Under the pieces are notes generated by a model that did no database searches, was not told the origin of the DNA, and worked only from the letters and a program-made list of their open reading frames with translations. Position numbers and translations under genes: made by a program. From the NCBI RefSeq assembly GCF_014490035.1, contig NZ_CP061008.1, positions 1,116,001 through 1,180,000 on the forward strand: a stretch of DNA of 64,000 nucleotides, in the 5' to 3' direction. How positions within the stretch are numbered: position 1 is the stretch's first letter; each line of letters begins with the position of its first letter. The DNA comes from Achromobacter xylosoxidans. Its GTDB lineage: Bacteria > Pseudomonadota > Gammaproteobacteria > Burkholderiales > Burkholderiaceae_B. Of this stretch, positions 27,599 through 36,059 are shown piece by piece.

Positions 27599-29041
27599 AT
27601 GCGCATATTCACCGGCGCCCTCGCCACCGAAACCAATACGTTCTCGCCCGTGCCTACCGGTCTGGCGGCCTTCAAGTCGCGCGAATACCTCCCCGGCGGC
27701 ACGCATCCCGACCACATGACGTTCTACGCCGGGCCGCTGTGGGCCGCGCGCCAGGGCGCAAGCGCGGGCGGCTGGACGCTGGTCGAAGGGCTGGTCGCTT
27801 CGGCCCAGCCGGGCGGCACCACCACGCGCGCGGCCTACGAAACCTTGCGCGACGAGTTGCTGGCCGACCTACGCGCGGCGCTGCCGGTGGACATGGTGCT
27901 GCTGGGCCTGCATGGCGCCATGGTGGCCGACGGCTACGACGACTGCGAGGGCGACATCCTGCGCCGCGTGCGCGAGATCGTCGGCCCCGATGTGGTGGTG
28001 GGCGCCGAACTGGACCCGCACGCGCATCTCACGCCGCTGATGGTGGAGCAGGCCACGGTGCTGGTCTTGTTCAAGGAGTATCCCCATACCGATGTGCTGG
28101 AGCGCGCCGAAGACCTGCTGGCCTTGTGCCTGGACGCGCAGGCCGGCCGCACGCGGCCGGTGGCCGCGCTGGTCGATTGCGACATGATCGTGCCCATGCA
28201 CACCACCCGCGAACCGGCGCAGGGGTTCGTCAGCCGCATCAAGGCGCTGGAAGGCCGCGACGGCATCCTGTCGATCTCGGCGGCGCAAGGCTTCGCCACC
28301 GGCGACGTGCCGGAAATGGGCACCAAGGTGCTGGTCTACGCCGATGGCGATGCCGCCCGCGCACGAATGCTGGCGCGTCAATTGGCCGACGAACTCATCG
28401 CGATGCGCGAACAGTTGATGGTGCCCTACCGCAGCGTGGACCAGGCGCTGGACGAAGCCCTGGCCTTCGGCGGCGGTCCCATCGTGCTCGCGGACCGTTC
28501 GGACAATCCCGGCAGCGGCGCGGCCGGCGACTCTACCTATCTGCTGGCCAGGATGCGCGAACGGGGCATACGCAATGCCGCCATCGGCCCTCTGTGGGAT
28601 CCGGTTGCCGCCCGCATCGCCTTCGACGCCGGCCCTGGCGCGGAGCTGGAGCTGCGTATCGGCGGCAAGGTCGGCCCCTTGTCTGGCAGTCCCGTGGACG
28701 CGCGCTGCCGGGTCGTGGCCACGCATGCGGACATGACCATGACGGGCAACTCCAACACCCGCATCGCCCTGGGCGATTGCGCGCTGGTCGACGTGGACGG
28801 CATCCTGGTCGCCCTGGTCTCGCTGCGCACCCAGGCCTATCACACGGACCTCTTTACCCAACTGGGCTGCGACCTGACGGCGCAGCGCCTGATCGTGGTG
28901 AAGTCCGCGCATCACTTCCACGCCAAGTACGCGCCGCTGGCCAAGGCGGTGCTGTATGTGGCCGCGCCCGGTTCCGCCAGCCCTGACTGGCGCAGCCTGC
29001 CGTACCGCAAGGCCAGGCTGCCGAAGTGGCCGATCGCGTAG
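27599..29041 (+). CDS. M81-family metallopeptidase (MlrC-like), copy 2
   Basis: 480 residues from ATG 27599 (MRIFTGALATETNTFSP), aligned end to end with copy 1; sequence upstream of this ATG in the same frame has no counterpart in copy 1. It carries the same His motifs (GLHGAMV, DPHAHL, YPHTD). Residues about 75-270 are almost identical to copy 1, but the first 75 and last 160 residues diverge strongly. That suggests different substrate handling with a shared catalytic core. Transcribed away from the M81/Dpp/amidase operon and convergent with the phosphorylase gene, 25 bp away. Confidence 0.9.
   Translation: MRIFTGALATETNTFSPVPTGLAAFKSREYLPGGTHPDHMTFYAGPLWAARQGASAGGWTLVEGLVASAQPGGTTTRAAYETLRDELLADLRAALPVDMVLLGLHGAMVADGYDDCEGDILRRVREIVGPDVVVGAELDPHAHLTPLMVEQATVLVLFKEYPHTDVLERAEDLLALCLDAQAGRTRPVAALVDCDMIVPMHTTREPAQGFVSRIKALEGRDGILSISAAQGFATGDVPEMGTKVLVYADGDAARARMLARQLADELIAMREQLMVPYRSVDQALDEALAFGGGPIVLADRSDNPGSGAAGDSTYLLARMRERGIRNAAIGPLWDPVAARIAFDAGPGAELELRIGGKVGPLSGSPVDARCRVVATHADMTMTGNSNTRIALGDCALVDVDGILVALVSLRTQAYHTDLFTQLGCDLTAQRLIVVKSAHHFHAKYAPLAKAVLYVAAPGSASPDWRSLPYRKARLPKWPIA
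27914..28014. repeat. 101-bp perfect inverted repeat arm in M81 copy 2
   Basis: Identical to the reverse complement of 26733-26833. See the partner arm in M81 copy 1. Confidence 0.85.
28220..28338. repeat. 119-bp perfect inverted repeat arm in M81 copy 2
   Basis: Identical to the reverse complement of 26409-26527. It covers the codons for QGFVSRIKALEGRDG through TKVLVY. Confidence 0.85.
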
Positions 29042-29066
29042 CGGCTTGAGACCAGCTCCGCCCGCG

Positions 29067-30584
29067 TCAGGCTTCGATGGTCACGATATCCCCGGCGTGC
29101 CGCGCATACTCCAGCGCATAGGCCATTTCGCTGCGAGTCTGCGCATGGAGATAGAGCCAGGGCTGCCCGCGCGCGACTTCGTCGCCCAGCCGCGCGTGCA
29201 GCGACACGCCGGCGGCGGGCCGTTCCGGCGCGCCGGCCAGCTTGGCCAGGCGCGACAGCTTGCGGTTGTCGATATGGGTCACGCGGCCGGCTTGCAGCGA
29301 GACCAGAGGTTCGACGTGCGCGGCCTGAGGCGGTTCGCGCAGCCCGCCCTGGGCGGCGCAGATGCGGGCGAACTTCTCCCAGGCCCGGCCGCTGTCCAGG
29401 GTTTGCAGGGCCAGCGCGATGCCCTGTCCCGGCGGCGCAGCGCCGCCGATTTCCAGCACGGCGCCGGCGACCAGCGCGGCGCGTTCGCGCAGGTCCTGCG
29501 GCTGATCGGGGTCGTTGCGCAGTACCGCCAGCACGTCGCGGGCCTCCAGTGCGGGTCCGATGCCGCGGCCGACGGGCTGGCTGCCGTCGGTGTACAGGCA
29601 GCGCAGGGTCAGACCGAAATGCGCGGCCGTTTCTATCAGATGGCCGGCCAGGCGCTCGGCGGTCTCGTGGCTGCGTATCTTGGCGGTGGGGCCGACCGGA
29701 ATGTCGATCACCACGTGCGTGGCGCCCGCCGCGATCTTCTTGGACAGCACCGAGGCGATCAACTGGCCTTCGGTGTCGATGTCCAGCTCTCGTTCGACGC
29801 GCACGAAGATATCGTCGGCCGGGCTCAGGTGCATGGCGCCGCCCCAGGCGATACAGCCGCCCTCGGTCTGGACGACCCGCTGCAGCTGTTCGATGCCCAG
29901 GTCCACTGGCGCCAGCATTTCCATGGTGTCGGCGGTACCCGCGGGCGAGGTGATCGCGCGCGATGAGGTCTTGGGCATGACCAGGCCGTTGGCCGCGGCG
30001 ATGGCGACCACCAGCGGGGTGGTGCGGTTGCCGGGCAGGCCGCCCACGCAATGCTTGTCGACCACGATCGGCGCCTGCCAGCCCAGGCGGTCGCCGACGT
30101 CGACCATGGCCTTGGTCAGGAAGATGGTTTCATCGATGCTCAGCGGCAGCGTGGCCGTGGCGGTGAGGAAGGCCGACAGGTGCACGTCGGTGTAGCGGCC
30201 GCGCACCACGTCGCGGACGATGGCGGCAAGATCCTCTTCGCCCAGGCGGCGGCCATAGATGCGTTGGCGCACGCCGGCCAGGGATTCCAGCACCGGCGGG
30301 TGGCGGACCTGCACGCTGTCGCCGTCGCGTATTGCCAGCGCGTCCCAGGCTTCCTCGGACAGCGCCACTTCGTCGAGCGCGAGCAGGTCGCTGTCGATCT
30401 GGTAGAGCTGGGCCTGCACTTCGTGGCCGTTCGAGGTGATCAGCACCTGCGAGCGCGACGCCAGGCCTTCGGAACGGCAGACGTGGCAGTCCGCGCGCAT
30501 CAGCGCTATCGGCTGATGCTGCGCGTGCAGGCGCATGCGCGTTGCGCGCAGCGCGGGCGGTTTGAGTTCCGTAACGCTGCTCAC
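29067..30584 (-). CDS. Thymidine phosphorylase / AMP phosphorylase family protein
   Basis: 505 residues from GTG 30584, which overlaps the upstream stop (GTGA); ATG 30536 is an alternative. The long form has an extra N-terminal domain of about 85 residues before the glycosyltransferase-3 fold, as in archaeal AMP phosphorylase and the proteobacterial 'putative thymidine phosphorylase' group. E. coli DeoA is shorter (about 440). Seen: phosphate/nucleoside-binding KHCVGGLPGNRTTPLVVAI and KTSSRAITSPAGTADTMEML. Chemistry: phosphorolysis of a nucleoside or NMP to base plus (5-phospho)ribose-1-phosphate. Which of the two is not settled by sequence. Last gene of the four-gene operon. Confidence 0.85.
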   Translation of the reverse strand: MSSVTELKPPALRATRMRLHAQHQPIALMRADCHVCRSEGLASRSQVLITSNGHEVQAQLYQIDSDLLALDEVALSEEAWDALAIRDGDSVQVRHPPVLESLAGVRQRIYGRRLGEEDLAAIVRDVVRGRYTDVHLSAFLTATATLPLSIDETIFLTKAMVDVGDRLGWQAPIVVDKHCVGGLPGNRTTPLVVAIAAANGLVMPKTSSRAITSPAGTADTMEMLAPVDLGIEQLQRVVQTEGGCIAWGGAMHLSPADDIFVRVERELDIDTEGQLIASVLSKKIAAGATHVVIDIPVGPTAKIRSHETAERLAGHLIETAAHFGLTLRCLYTDGSQPVGRGIGPALEARDVLAVLRNDPDQPQDLRERAALVAGAVLEIGGAAPPGQGIALALQTLDSGRAWEKFARICAAQGGLREPPQAAHVEPLVSLQAGRVTHIDNRKLSRLAKLAGAPERPAAGVSLHARLGDEVARGQPWLYLHAQTRSEMAYALEYARHAGDIVTIEA

Positions 30585-31939
30585 AGCTCGTACCTCTGGT
30601 CCTGCAGCGGGACGGTGACATGCCAGCTGAGTTCGCGCTGGATGCGTTCGCGCAGCGCCTCGGAGGCCTCGGGCTCGCCATGGACGACGAAGACCCGGCG
30701 CGGCGCTTCCTGAAAGCCGGACAGCCAGCGCATCAGCTCGTCGCTGTCGGCGTGCGCCGACAGCATGGGCAGCTCGGCGATCTCGGCGTTGATGGGCGTC
30801 CACTGGCCGTAGATCTTGGTCTCGGTCGCGCCGTTGAGCAGCTTGCGGCCGCGCGTGCCGGCGGCCTGGAAACCCGAGAACAGCAGGGTGTTGCGGTGGT
30901 CGCTGCCGAAGGCGGCGATGTGGTGCAGCACCCGCCCGCCGGTGGCCATGCCGCTGGCCGAGATGATGACCTTGGGATAGCGGTTGGCCGACAGCGCCTT
31001 GGATTCCTCGACGTCGCGCACGTAGGTCACGGCCGAGCAGGCGGCCTCGTACTCGCGCGGGGATAGCTTGTGATCGCCGGCATGGCGGTCCAGCAACTCG
31101 GTGGCGCTGGTCGCCATGGGGCTGTCCAGGTAGACCGGGACGTTCGGCAGCCGGCCGGCCTGGCGCAGTTTCCACAGCGCATGGATCAGGGTCTGCGCCC
31201 GCCCGACGGCGAAGGCGGGAATGACGACAGTGCCGCCGCGTTGCACCGTGCGTTCGATCACGGCGCCCAGGGCTTCGACTGGATCGGCTGGGTCGTGGCG
31301 CCGGTTGCCGTAGGTCGACTCGATGACGATATAGTCGGCCCGTGGCACGGGTTCGGGATCATGCATCACCGGATCGTTGTAGCGGCCCAGGTCGCCCGAG
31401 AACACCACGCGCATGCCGCCGATATCGATCTGCGCGGTGGTTGCGCCCAGGATGTGGCCGGCGCGGCGCAAGGTCAGCTTCGCGCCGCCGGGCAAGGCGG
31501 TTTCCTGGTGCAGCGCTACATCGGAAAAATGCGTCATTGCGCGTTCGGCGTCGACCACGCGATAAAGCGGCAGCGCGGGCTTGTGCTTGGAAAAGCCCTT
31601 GCGGTTGGCGAAGTCGGCGTCTTTTTCCTGCAGGTTGGCGCTGTCCAGCAGGATCAGTTCGGCGACGTCGCGGGTCGCGGGCGTGGCGTGGATCTTGCCT
31701 TTGAAACCTTCGGCCACCAGCCGCGGCAGGTAGCCGCAATGATCCAGATGCGCGTGCGTGAGCACTACCGCATCGATATCGGCGGGCGAGAGCGGCAGCC
31801 GCTGCCAATTGAGTTCGCGCAGGTTCTTTAGGCCCTGGAACAGGCCGCAGTCGATCAGCAGGCGCGTGTCCGCGTGGCTCAGGAGGTGCTTGGAGCCGGT
31901 GACGGTGCCGGCTCCGCCCAGGCAGGTCAGTGTGAGCAT
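30581..31939 (-). CDS. Beta-CASP metallo-beta-lactamase-fold RNase-like protein
   Basis: 452 residues from ATG 31939 (AAGGA ribosome site). Seen: metal site H62-A-H64-L-D66-H67 in LTHAHLDHCGYL, SGDLGRYNDPVM, then beta-CASP motifs ESTYGNRRH, the Ser/Gly segment ISASGMATGGRVLHHI, and the C-terminal RMMBL-like region with FSGFQ, LSAHADSDEL and FVVHGE. This is the CPSF73/RNase J clan, known for RNA endo- and 5'-exonuclease activity. Bacterial members of this length sit in metabolic operons and are little studied. Coupled by a 4-bp overlap to the phosphorylase gene, it may supply nucleotides from RNA. Confidence 0.85.
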   Translation of the reverse strand: MLTLTCLGGAGTVTGSKHLLSHADTRLLIDCGLFQGLKNLRELNWQRLPLSPADIDAVVLTHAHLDHCGYLPRLVAEGFKGKIHATPATRDVAELILLDSANLQEKDADFANRKGFSKHKPALPLYRVVDAERAMTHFSDVALHQETALPGGAKLTLRRAGHILGATTAQIDIGGMRVVFSGDLGRYNDPVMHDPEPVPRADYIVIESTYGNRRHDPADPVEALGAVIERTVQRGGTVVIPAFAVGRAQTLIHALWKLRQAGRLPNVPVYLDSPMATSATELLDRHAGDHKLSPREYEAACSAVTYVRDVEESKALSANRYPKVIISASGMATGGRVLHHIAAFGSDHRNTLLFSGFQAAGTRGRKLLNGATETKIYGQWTPINAEIAELPMLSAHADSDELMRWLSGFQEAPRRVFVVHGEPEASEALRERIQRELSWHVTVPLQDQRYEL

Positions 31940-31965
31940 GGTTTCCTTGTGCAGCATCAGAAGGG

Positions 31966-34320
31966 TTAGGCGAGGTCGGCAGGATTGCCCTTGCCGTCCA
32001 GGGCTTGCAGGCGCGGCGCGTCCAGCACGTCTGCCCGGCGCCAGCCCGCCACGGCAGCGGCGGCATCGACTGCGTGCGCCCAGGTGCAGCGGTTGGCGTA
32101 CAGCATGCCAGGCACGTCCAGCGTGCCGCCGCGGCTGATGTAGCCCAGCGCGCGGGTGCGGGCCGGGCCGCCGTCCAGCCGGCGCAGCACGCCCAGCATG
32201 GGTTCGGGGCGCGTATGGCACAGCAGCACGCGCGGCAGGCCGGGCGGGAAGAGGGCGTGGAGGGCGGCGTCAGGTAGCGTGAATGCCGCTTCGAGTTCGT
32301 CGCGCGGGGCGCGCAGGCGGCCCGGCTCCAGCACCACGGACACGCAGCACTCGTGGCCCAGCGCGGCCAGATGGGCGCGCGCCTTCAGGGCTTCTTCGAG
32401 CTGGTAGGCGCCGATGGCGACGAATTGCAGGGCGCAGGCTTGCGGGTCGCCGGCGACGTGGGCCGCGCCTTGCTCCACCAATGCCTGCGCCGCCTGGGCG
32501 TCGAAGCGCTGCTTGCCGTCGCGCTTGGACACGACCAGGCAGGCGACCTGCGCGCGCTGCGCATAGACCGCGCGCAGCGCCGCCGCGGCGCTGTTGCCGT
32601 CCACCGGGAAGAGCACGCGCGAGGTGTCGGACATTTCACCCAGCAAGGCTTCGCCTATGGTGGGGTCCTGGTGCGATTGCTCGTTCTTGGCGTTTTCCCA
32701 GGTATGGGAGGTGACCACCAGCGGTACGGACAGCCAGCCCGGGGTTTGTCCCAGTTCCTTCTGGCGGCGCGCGAAGATGATCTCCTGGCGCAGCAGCCCC
32801 AGCATCTTCATCGCGAAGGCCTCGTAGCTGACGATGAGGTTCAGGCCGCCCTTGTTCGCCAGCGCGGCGGCGGCCACCGCTTCCTCGTTCAGGGCGGTGA
32901 TGACGGCGCCGTGCTGGTCTTCGGCCACGCCGGCCTCTGGATGGTCGACGCGGTGCTTCAGCAAGGCCAGCGCGCCGCCCATCTTGTTGCTGGCCAGTTC
33001 GTCCGGATTGCCGATGCGCACGCGCAGGCGCGGATTGGCCCGCACCAGTTCGACGAACCAGCGGTCCAGCGCCGCCATGGCGCTGCCCTGGACGCCAGCG
33101 GCTTCCCAGGCGGGCTCGGGCAGCGCAGGCGCGTCGGGATGCCGGTGCGCCATGGGGTGCCTGCTTTCCAGCGGGCGGCGCTGCGCATCGTGATTGGCCA
33201 GCGCGGCCAGCGCCGCGTCCAGTTCAGGCCCCGGGACGAACAGCCGGGCGGCGCTGGCGTTGAAAGCATCGCGGGTCGCGCTGTCGGTGTGCGGGTTGCC
33301 GCCCAGCGGCAGGTTGTGCGCGGCGTTGGTGCCGGCGCCGGGAAAGCCGAATCCCTTTTCGGTTTCGGCGATGACGTAGGGCAGCCGGGCAGGGTACTGG
33401 AAGCCTGGCGCCGCCAGGCTTGCGGCCAGCGCGTCTTCCGCCGCCAGGATGGCCCAGGCGATGGCTGCCGGATCGCGGCCGTCGACGATGAGCGGATCGA
33501 AGCCGTTGTGGCGCAGGTCCTCGGCCAGCCAATGCGCGCCGCCTTCCTGCACGATCTGCGTGCGCTGCTCGATGCGGCGGCCGTTGAGGATCATCACCGG
33601 CACGGCCTGGCCGCAATCCTCGGCGCGCCACCAGCGCGTGGCCCAGTCGGAGCCGCGCTGTTCTTCGAACGCGCCGTCGCTCAGGAATGCCACCAGGCTC
33701 TCGCCCGGCAGCGGCATATGCACGTATTGCAGGCCGGCAAAGCCCAGGTAGCCGCCTTCCGACACGGCGCCCGCCGTGTTGGGGCCGGCGTGGCTGCCCA
33801 GCGGCACGGCAGGCAATCCGCGGGCGTCGATGGCGTAGGAGTAGAAGTCCGTGATCAGGCGTCCCAGCCCGGCTTCGCTGCGGTCATAGCGGCCGCGCTG
33901 CGCGGGCGACACGTCGCCGGTCAGGGCGTTGACGGCTTCGATGGCGGCCACGCAATGGCCTTGGCCCATCAGCCAGCTGCGGGTCTTGCCGCTCAGCGCA
34001 TTGGCCAGCAGGTAGGCGACGAAGGCGGGCGCCATGTTCAGCGATCCGCCGGTGTGGCCTTCGGGATTGGGTTTGAAGTCGTCGGCTGCCAACGGCCCGC
34101 CGTTCAGGTCGATGCGGCGCGCGTAGGTCATGTGGGCCACCACGTTCATGGCGGCGCAGCTGAGTCGGTCGGCCGCGGCCAGCATGCGATAGGCATCGTC
34201 CGCGCTGGCGACGCGGCCGCTGGCCGTCAGGCGCCGCACCAGCGCGTCGACGCGTTCGACGGTGTCAGCGCGGTGCTGGATGGGGCCGTGGCCGGATAGC
34301 CAATGCTGGCGGAGCGTCAT
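31966..34320 (-). CDS. Phosphoketolase-like ThDP enzyme with altered active-site motifs
   Basis: 784 residues, the length of xylulose-5-phosphate/fructose-6-phosphate phosphoketolase (XFP). Shared features: GQGHCVAAIEAVNAL, an SYAID segment, EGGYLGFAGLQYV, the ILNGRRI end of the ThDP motif, and C-terminal HTRPEPMLGVLRRLDGGPARTRALGYISRGGTLDVPGMLYANRCTWAH. Differences from classical enzymes (from family knowledge): GHWGTTPG is replaced by GHTGGSLN (residues 88-95), and GDGEAETG by SDGAFEEQ (214-221). Databases often label such proteins 'xylulose 5-phosphate 3-epimerase'. Likely acts on a ketose phosphate in the cytoplasm; phosphoketolase activity is unproven. Second gene of the operon. Confidence 0.8.
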   Translation of the reverse strand: MTLRQHWLSGHGPIQHRADTVERVDALVRRLTASGRVASADDAYRMLAAADRLSCAAMNVVAHMTYARRIDLNGGPLAADDFKPNPEGHTGGSLNMAPAFVAYLLANALSGKTRSWLMGQGHCVAAIEAVNALTGDVSPAQRGRYDRSEAGLGRLITDFYSYAIDARGLPAVPLGSHAGPNTAGAVSEGGYLGFAGLQYVHMPLPGESLVAFLSDGAFEEQRGSDWATRWWRAEDCGQAVPVMILNGRRIEQRTQIVQEGGAHWLAEDLRHNGFDPLIVDGRDPAAIAWAILAAEDALAASLAAPGFQYPARLPYVIAETEKGFGFPGAGTNAAHNLPLGGNPHTDSATRDAFNASAARLFVPGPELDAALAALANHDAQRRPLESRHPMAHRHPDAPALPEPAWEAAGVQGSAMAALDRWFVELVRANPRLRVRIGNPDELASNKMGGALALLKHRVDHPEAGVAEDQHGAVITALNEEAVAAAALANKGGLNLIVSYEAFAMKMLGLLRQEIIFARRQKELGQTPGWLSVPLVVTSHTWENAKNEQSHQDPTIGEALLGEMSDTSRVLFPVDGNSAAAALRAVYAQRAQVACLVVSKRDGKQRFDAQAAQALVEQGAAHVAGDPQACALQFVAIGAYQLEEALKARAHLAALGHECCVSVVLEPGRLRAPRDELEAAFTLPDAALHALFPPGLPRVLLCHTRPEPMLGVLRRLDGGPARTRALGYISRGGTLDVPGMLYANRCTWAHAVDAAAAVAGWRRADVLDAPRLQALDGKGNPADLA

Positions 34321-34345
34321 TGCGGGTTCCTTTCAAATCGGGTGA

Positions 34346-35227
34346 TCAATCGCGCAGATTGCGCAGCAGCGCGTTGGCCAGCAGGGACGCGAGTTCGATG
34401 CGGTTGCTGGGATGAGGCACGGCGTCGGTGGAAACGACGCGTTCAAAACAGGCGGATACCTGCGCCCAGGCGTCTTCGGCGAAGAGCGCATGCACCACCA
34501 CGCATTGCGGCGGCCGCATGCCCGCCAGCTTGCCGGCAGCCACCACCAGGGTGCGGCCGGAAGAGGCGATGTCGTCCACCAGCACCGGCGTGTAGTCGCG
34601 CCAGGCGGAGAGATCGGGAGCTTCGATGTCGACCTGCCGGTCGCCGCGGCGGGTCTTGCGCAGCACCACGTGCGGCGCGCCGATGCGCGCGGCGATCGAG
34701 CCGGCCCATTGCTCGCTTTCCTCGTCGGGGCCGACGATCAGCGGCGCTTGCACATTGCCGGCAATCCAGCAGGCCAGCCGCGGCGCCGCATGCAGCGTGG
34801 TGGTCGGGATGGTGTACAGCGCCGACAGCGACGGATGCCGGTGCAGATGAGGATCGACCGTCAGCAGGCGGTCGAAGGTCGCGGACACCAGGCGCGCGAA
34901 CGACAGCGAACTGACGCTTTCGCCGTCCTGGAAGCGTTTGTCCTGGCGCATGTAGGCCAGATACGGCGCGATCAGGTTGACCTCGGTGGCGCCCAGTTCG
35001 CGCGCAGTGTCGGCCGCGAAGATCAGGCTGAGAAAGCAGGGATCCGGCCGGGCCAGCGTGCAGACGATGTCGACGGCGCGCCCTTGCGGGTCGCCATGCA
35101 GCCGCACATAGCTTTCGCCGTCGGGAAAGCGGCGGGTTTCGACAGCGCCGAGTTCGCCTTGGCACAGGGCGGCAAGGCGCTTGGCGAATCCTTCGTTGCC
35201 GGGTAGCGGGAGGATAAGTCTTTGCAT
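34346..35227 (-). CDS. Ribose-phosphate pyrophosphokinase (PRPP synthetase) family protein
   Basis: 293 residues, slightly shorter than housekeeping Prs (about 310-315). Seen: FPDGESYVR (34-42), ATP-binding RQDKRFQDGES (94-104), DPHLHRH (125-131), catalytic KTR in VLRKTRRGDR (191-193) and the PRPP loop VDDIASSGRT (217-226). All key groups are kept, so catalysis is likely. Family reaction: ribose-5-phosphate + ATP to PRPP + AMP, reversible. As first gene of a phosphoketolase / RNase / phosphorylase operon this is probably a second, pathway-specific paralogue and not the essential prs. That inference cannot be checked within the window. Confidence 0.87.
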   Translation of the reverse strand: MQRLILPLPGNEGFAKRLAALCQGELGAVETRRFPDGESYVRLHGDPQGRAVDIVCTLARPDPCFLSLIFAADTARELGATEVNLIAPYLAYMRQDKRFQDGESVSSLSFARLVSATFDRLLTVDPHLHRHPSLSALYTIPTTTLHAAPRLACWIAGNVQAPLIVGPDEESEQWAGSIAARIGAPHVVLRKTRRGDRQVDIEAPDLSAWRDYTPVLVDDIASSGRTLVVAAGKLAGMRPPQCVVVHALFAEDAWAQVSACFERVVSTDAVPHPSNRIELASLLANALLRNLRD

Positions 35228-35284
35228 GAATGCCGGGTCCGCCTGATCGAGGTTGGGGAAACCGAAGAGGCCGGGTGGGCCCCG

Positions 35285-35305
35285 CGCGGCCCTGGAAGGG
35301 CCGCG
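35285..35305 (-). other. Perfect 8-bp hairpin at the predicted 5' end of the operon mRNA
   Basis: CGCGGCCC-TGGAA-GGGCCGCG. If transcription starts 7 bases past the -10 box at 35314-35319, this stem occupies about +2 to +22 of the message, 58 bases upstream of the first start codon. Such 5' stems commonly shield mRNA from RNase E and RppH. Function inferred. Confidence 0.5.
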
Positions 35306-35313
35306 GCATTCTG

Positions 35314-35319
35314 ATTATG
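35314..35319 (-). promoter_or_regulatory. Candidate -10 box of the phosphoketolase operon
   Basis: Read on the minus strand this is CATAAT, 5/6 to the sigma-70 -10 consensus. It predicts a start near 35307, which puts the FNR-type box centre exactly 61.5 bases upstream, the classical class I activator distance. No good -35 is seen, as expected for an activated promoter. Confidence 0.5.
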
Positions 35320-35361
35320 GCGCAGGGGCGGGGTTTTTCGACGTCGTACGCCGGTCAAACC

Positions 35362-35375
35362 TTGATGTAACTCAA
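35362..35375. promoter_or_regulatory. FNR/ANR-type box
   Basis: TTGATGTAACTCAA matches the FNR/ANR consensus TTGAT-N4-ATCAA at 9 of 10 fixed bases (the second half is CTCAA). It lies just beyond the 3' end of the methyltransferase gene and 135 bp upstream of the PRPP-synthetase-like start. Expected effect: activation of the four-gene operon at low oxygen. Confidence 0.6.
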
Positions 35376-35383
35376 AGGTTTTA

Positions 35384-35992
35384 TCAGCGCCGCCGCGCCA
35401 GCCAGATGTTCGCGCCGCCGCAGGTCGTATCGCCTTCCACGTGGCGTACCACTTCAAAGCCGGCCTGCCGCAACAACTCGCGGTACTCCGCGGTGTCCAG
35501 GCTGCCGTGATAGAGCGGCTGGCCTTCGAACTGGCCAATGGCCTCCCCCAGACACGTTCCGCTGGTGTACATCAGCGCGGCACCCGGCGCGGCGAGGCGT
35601 TCGAAGGTTTTGAACATTGGCCGCTGGTCTTCGGGCCGCAGGTGAAAGAAGCTGTGCCAGGCGATCAGCCCGTGGAAGGGACGCAAGGGTGGCAGGTGGC
35701 GCATGTCCGCTTCAATCCAGCTGTGATCAGGGAACGAGGCTCTTGCCCGCGCAAGCATGGAGTCCGAGGCATCCACACCGGTCAGCCTGCAGCCGCGTTC
35801 GATCAGGTGGCGGGCGATGGGGACGCCGTTGCCGCAGCCTATGTCCAGCACTTCGGGGGCGGGGCCGGGCAGCAGGTCCAGGAACGCTTCCAGCCAGGCG
35901 CGTTCGACCAGCTGCGTGCCACGCAGTTTCTCGAAGGCGTCGGCATGTTCGCGATACAGCGCGATCACGTTGTCGGCGGGGGAGGTGGACAT
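35384..35992 (-). CDS. Class I SAM-dependent methyltransferase
   Basis: 202 residues from ATG 35992 (GGAGGT-like region is absent, but this start begins the domain cleanly: MSTSPADNVIALYREHADAFEKLRG). Seen: SAM-binding motif I VLDIGCGNGVPIARHLIERG, motif II GVDASDSMLARARASFP, and the acidic loop IEADMRHLPPLRPFHGLIAWHSFFHL. Small-molecule or quinone-type methyltransferases share this layout; the substrate cannot be told. It is divergent from the RidA-like gene, with a 67-bp shared promoter. Confidence 0.9.
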   Translation of the reverse strand: MSTSPADNVIALYREHADAFEKLRGTQLVERAWLEAFLDLLPGPAPEVLDIGCGNGVPIARHLIERGCRLTGVDASDSMLARARASFPDHSWIEADMRHLPPLRPFHGLIAWHSFFHLRPEDQRPMFKTFERLAAPGAALMYTSGTCLGEAIGQFEGQPLYHGSLDTAEYRELLRQAGFEVVRHVEGDTTCGGANIWLARRR

Positions 35993-36059
35993 CGCGACGT
36001 TCCCTAGTAGAGTTGCAAATCCGATCAATAAGCAACGCCCGCGTTGCACAAGGACTTCC

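Noticed and set aside
30581..32221. Possible longer N-terminus for the beta-CASP protein reaching into the phosphoketolase gene
   Set aside because: The extension is an Arg/Pro-rich out-of-frame reading of the neighbour; the ATG at 31939 has a ribosome site and begins the domain.
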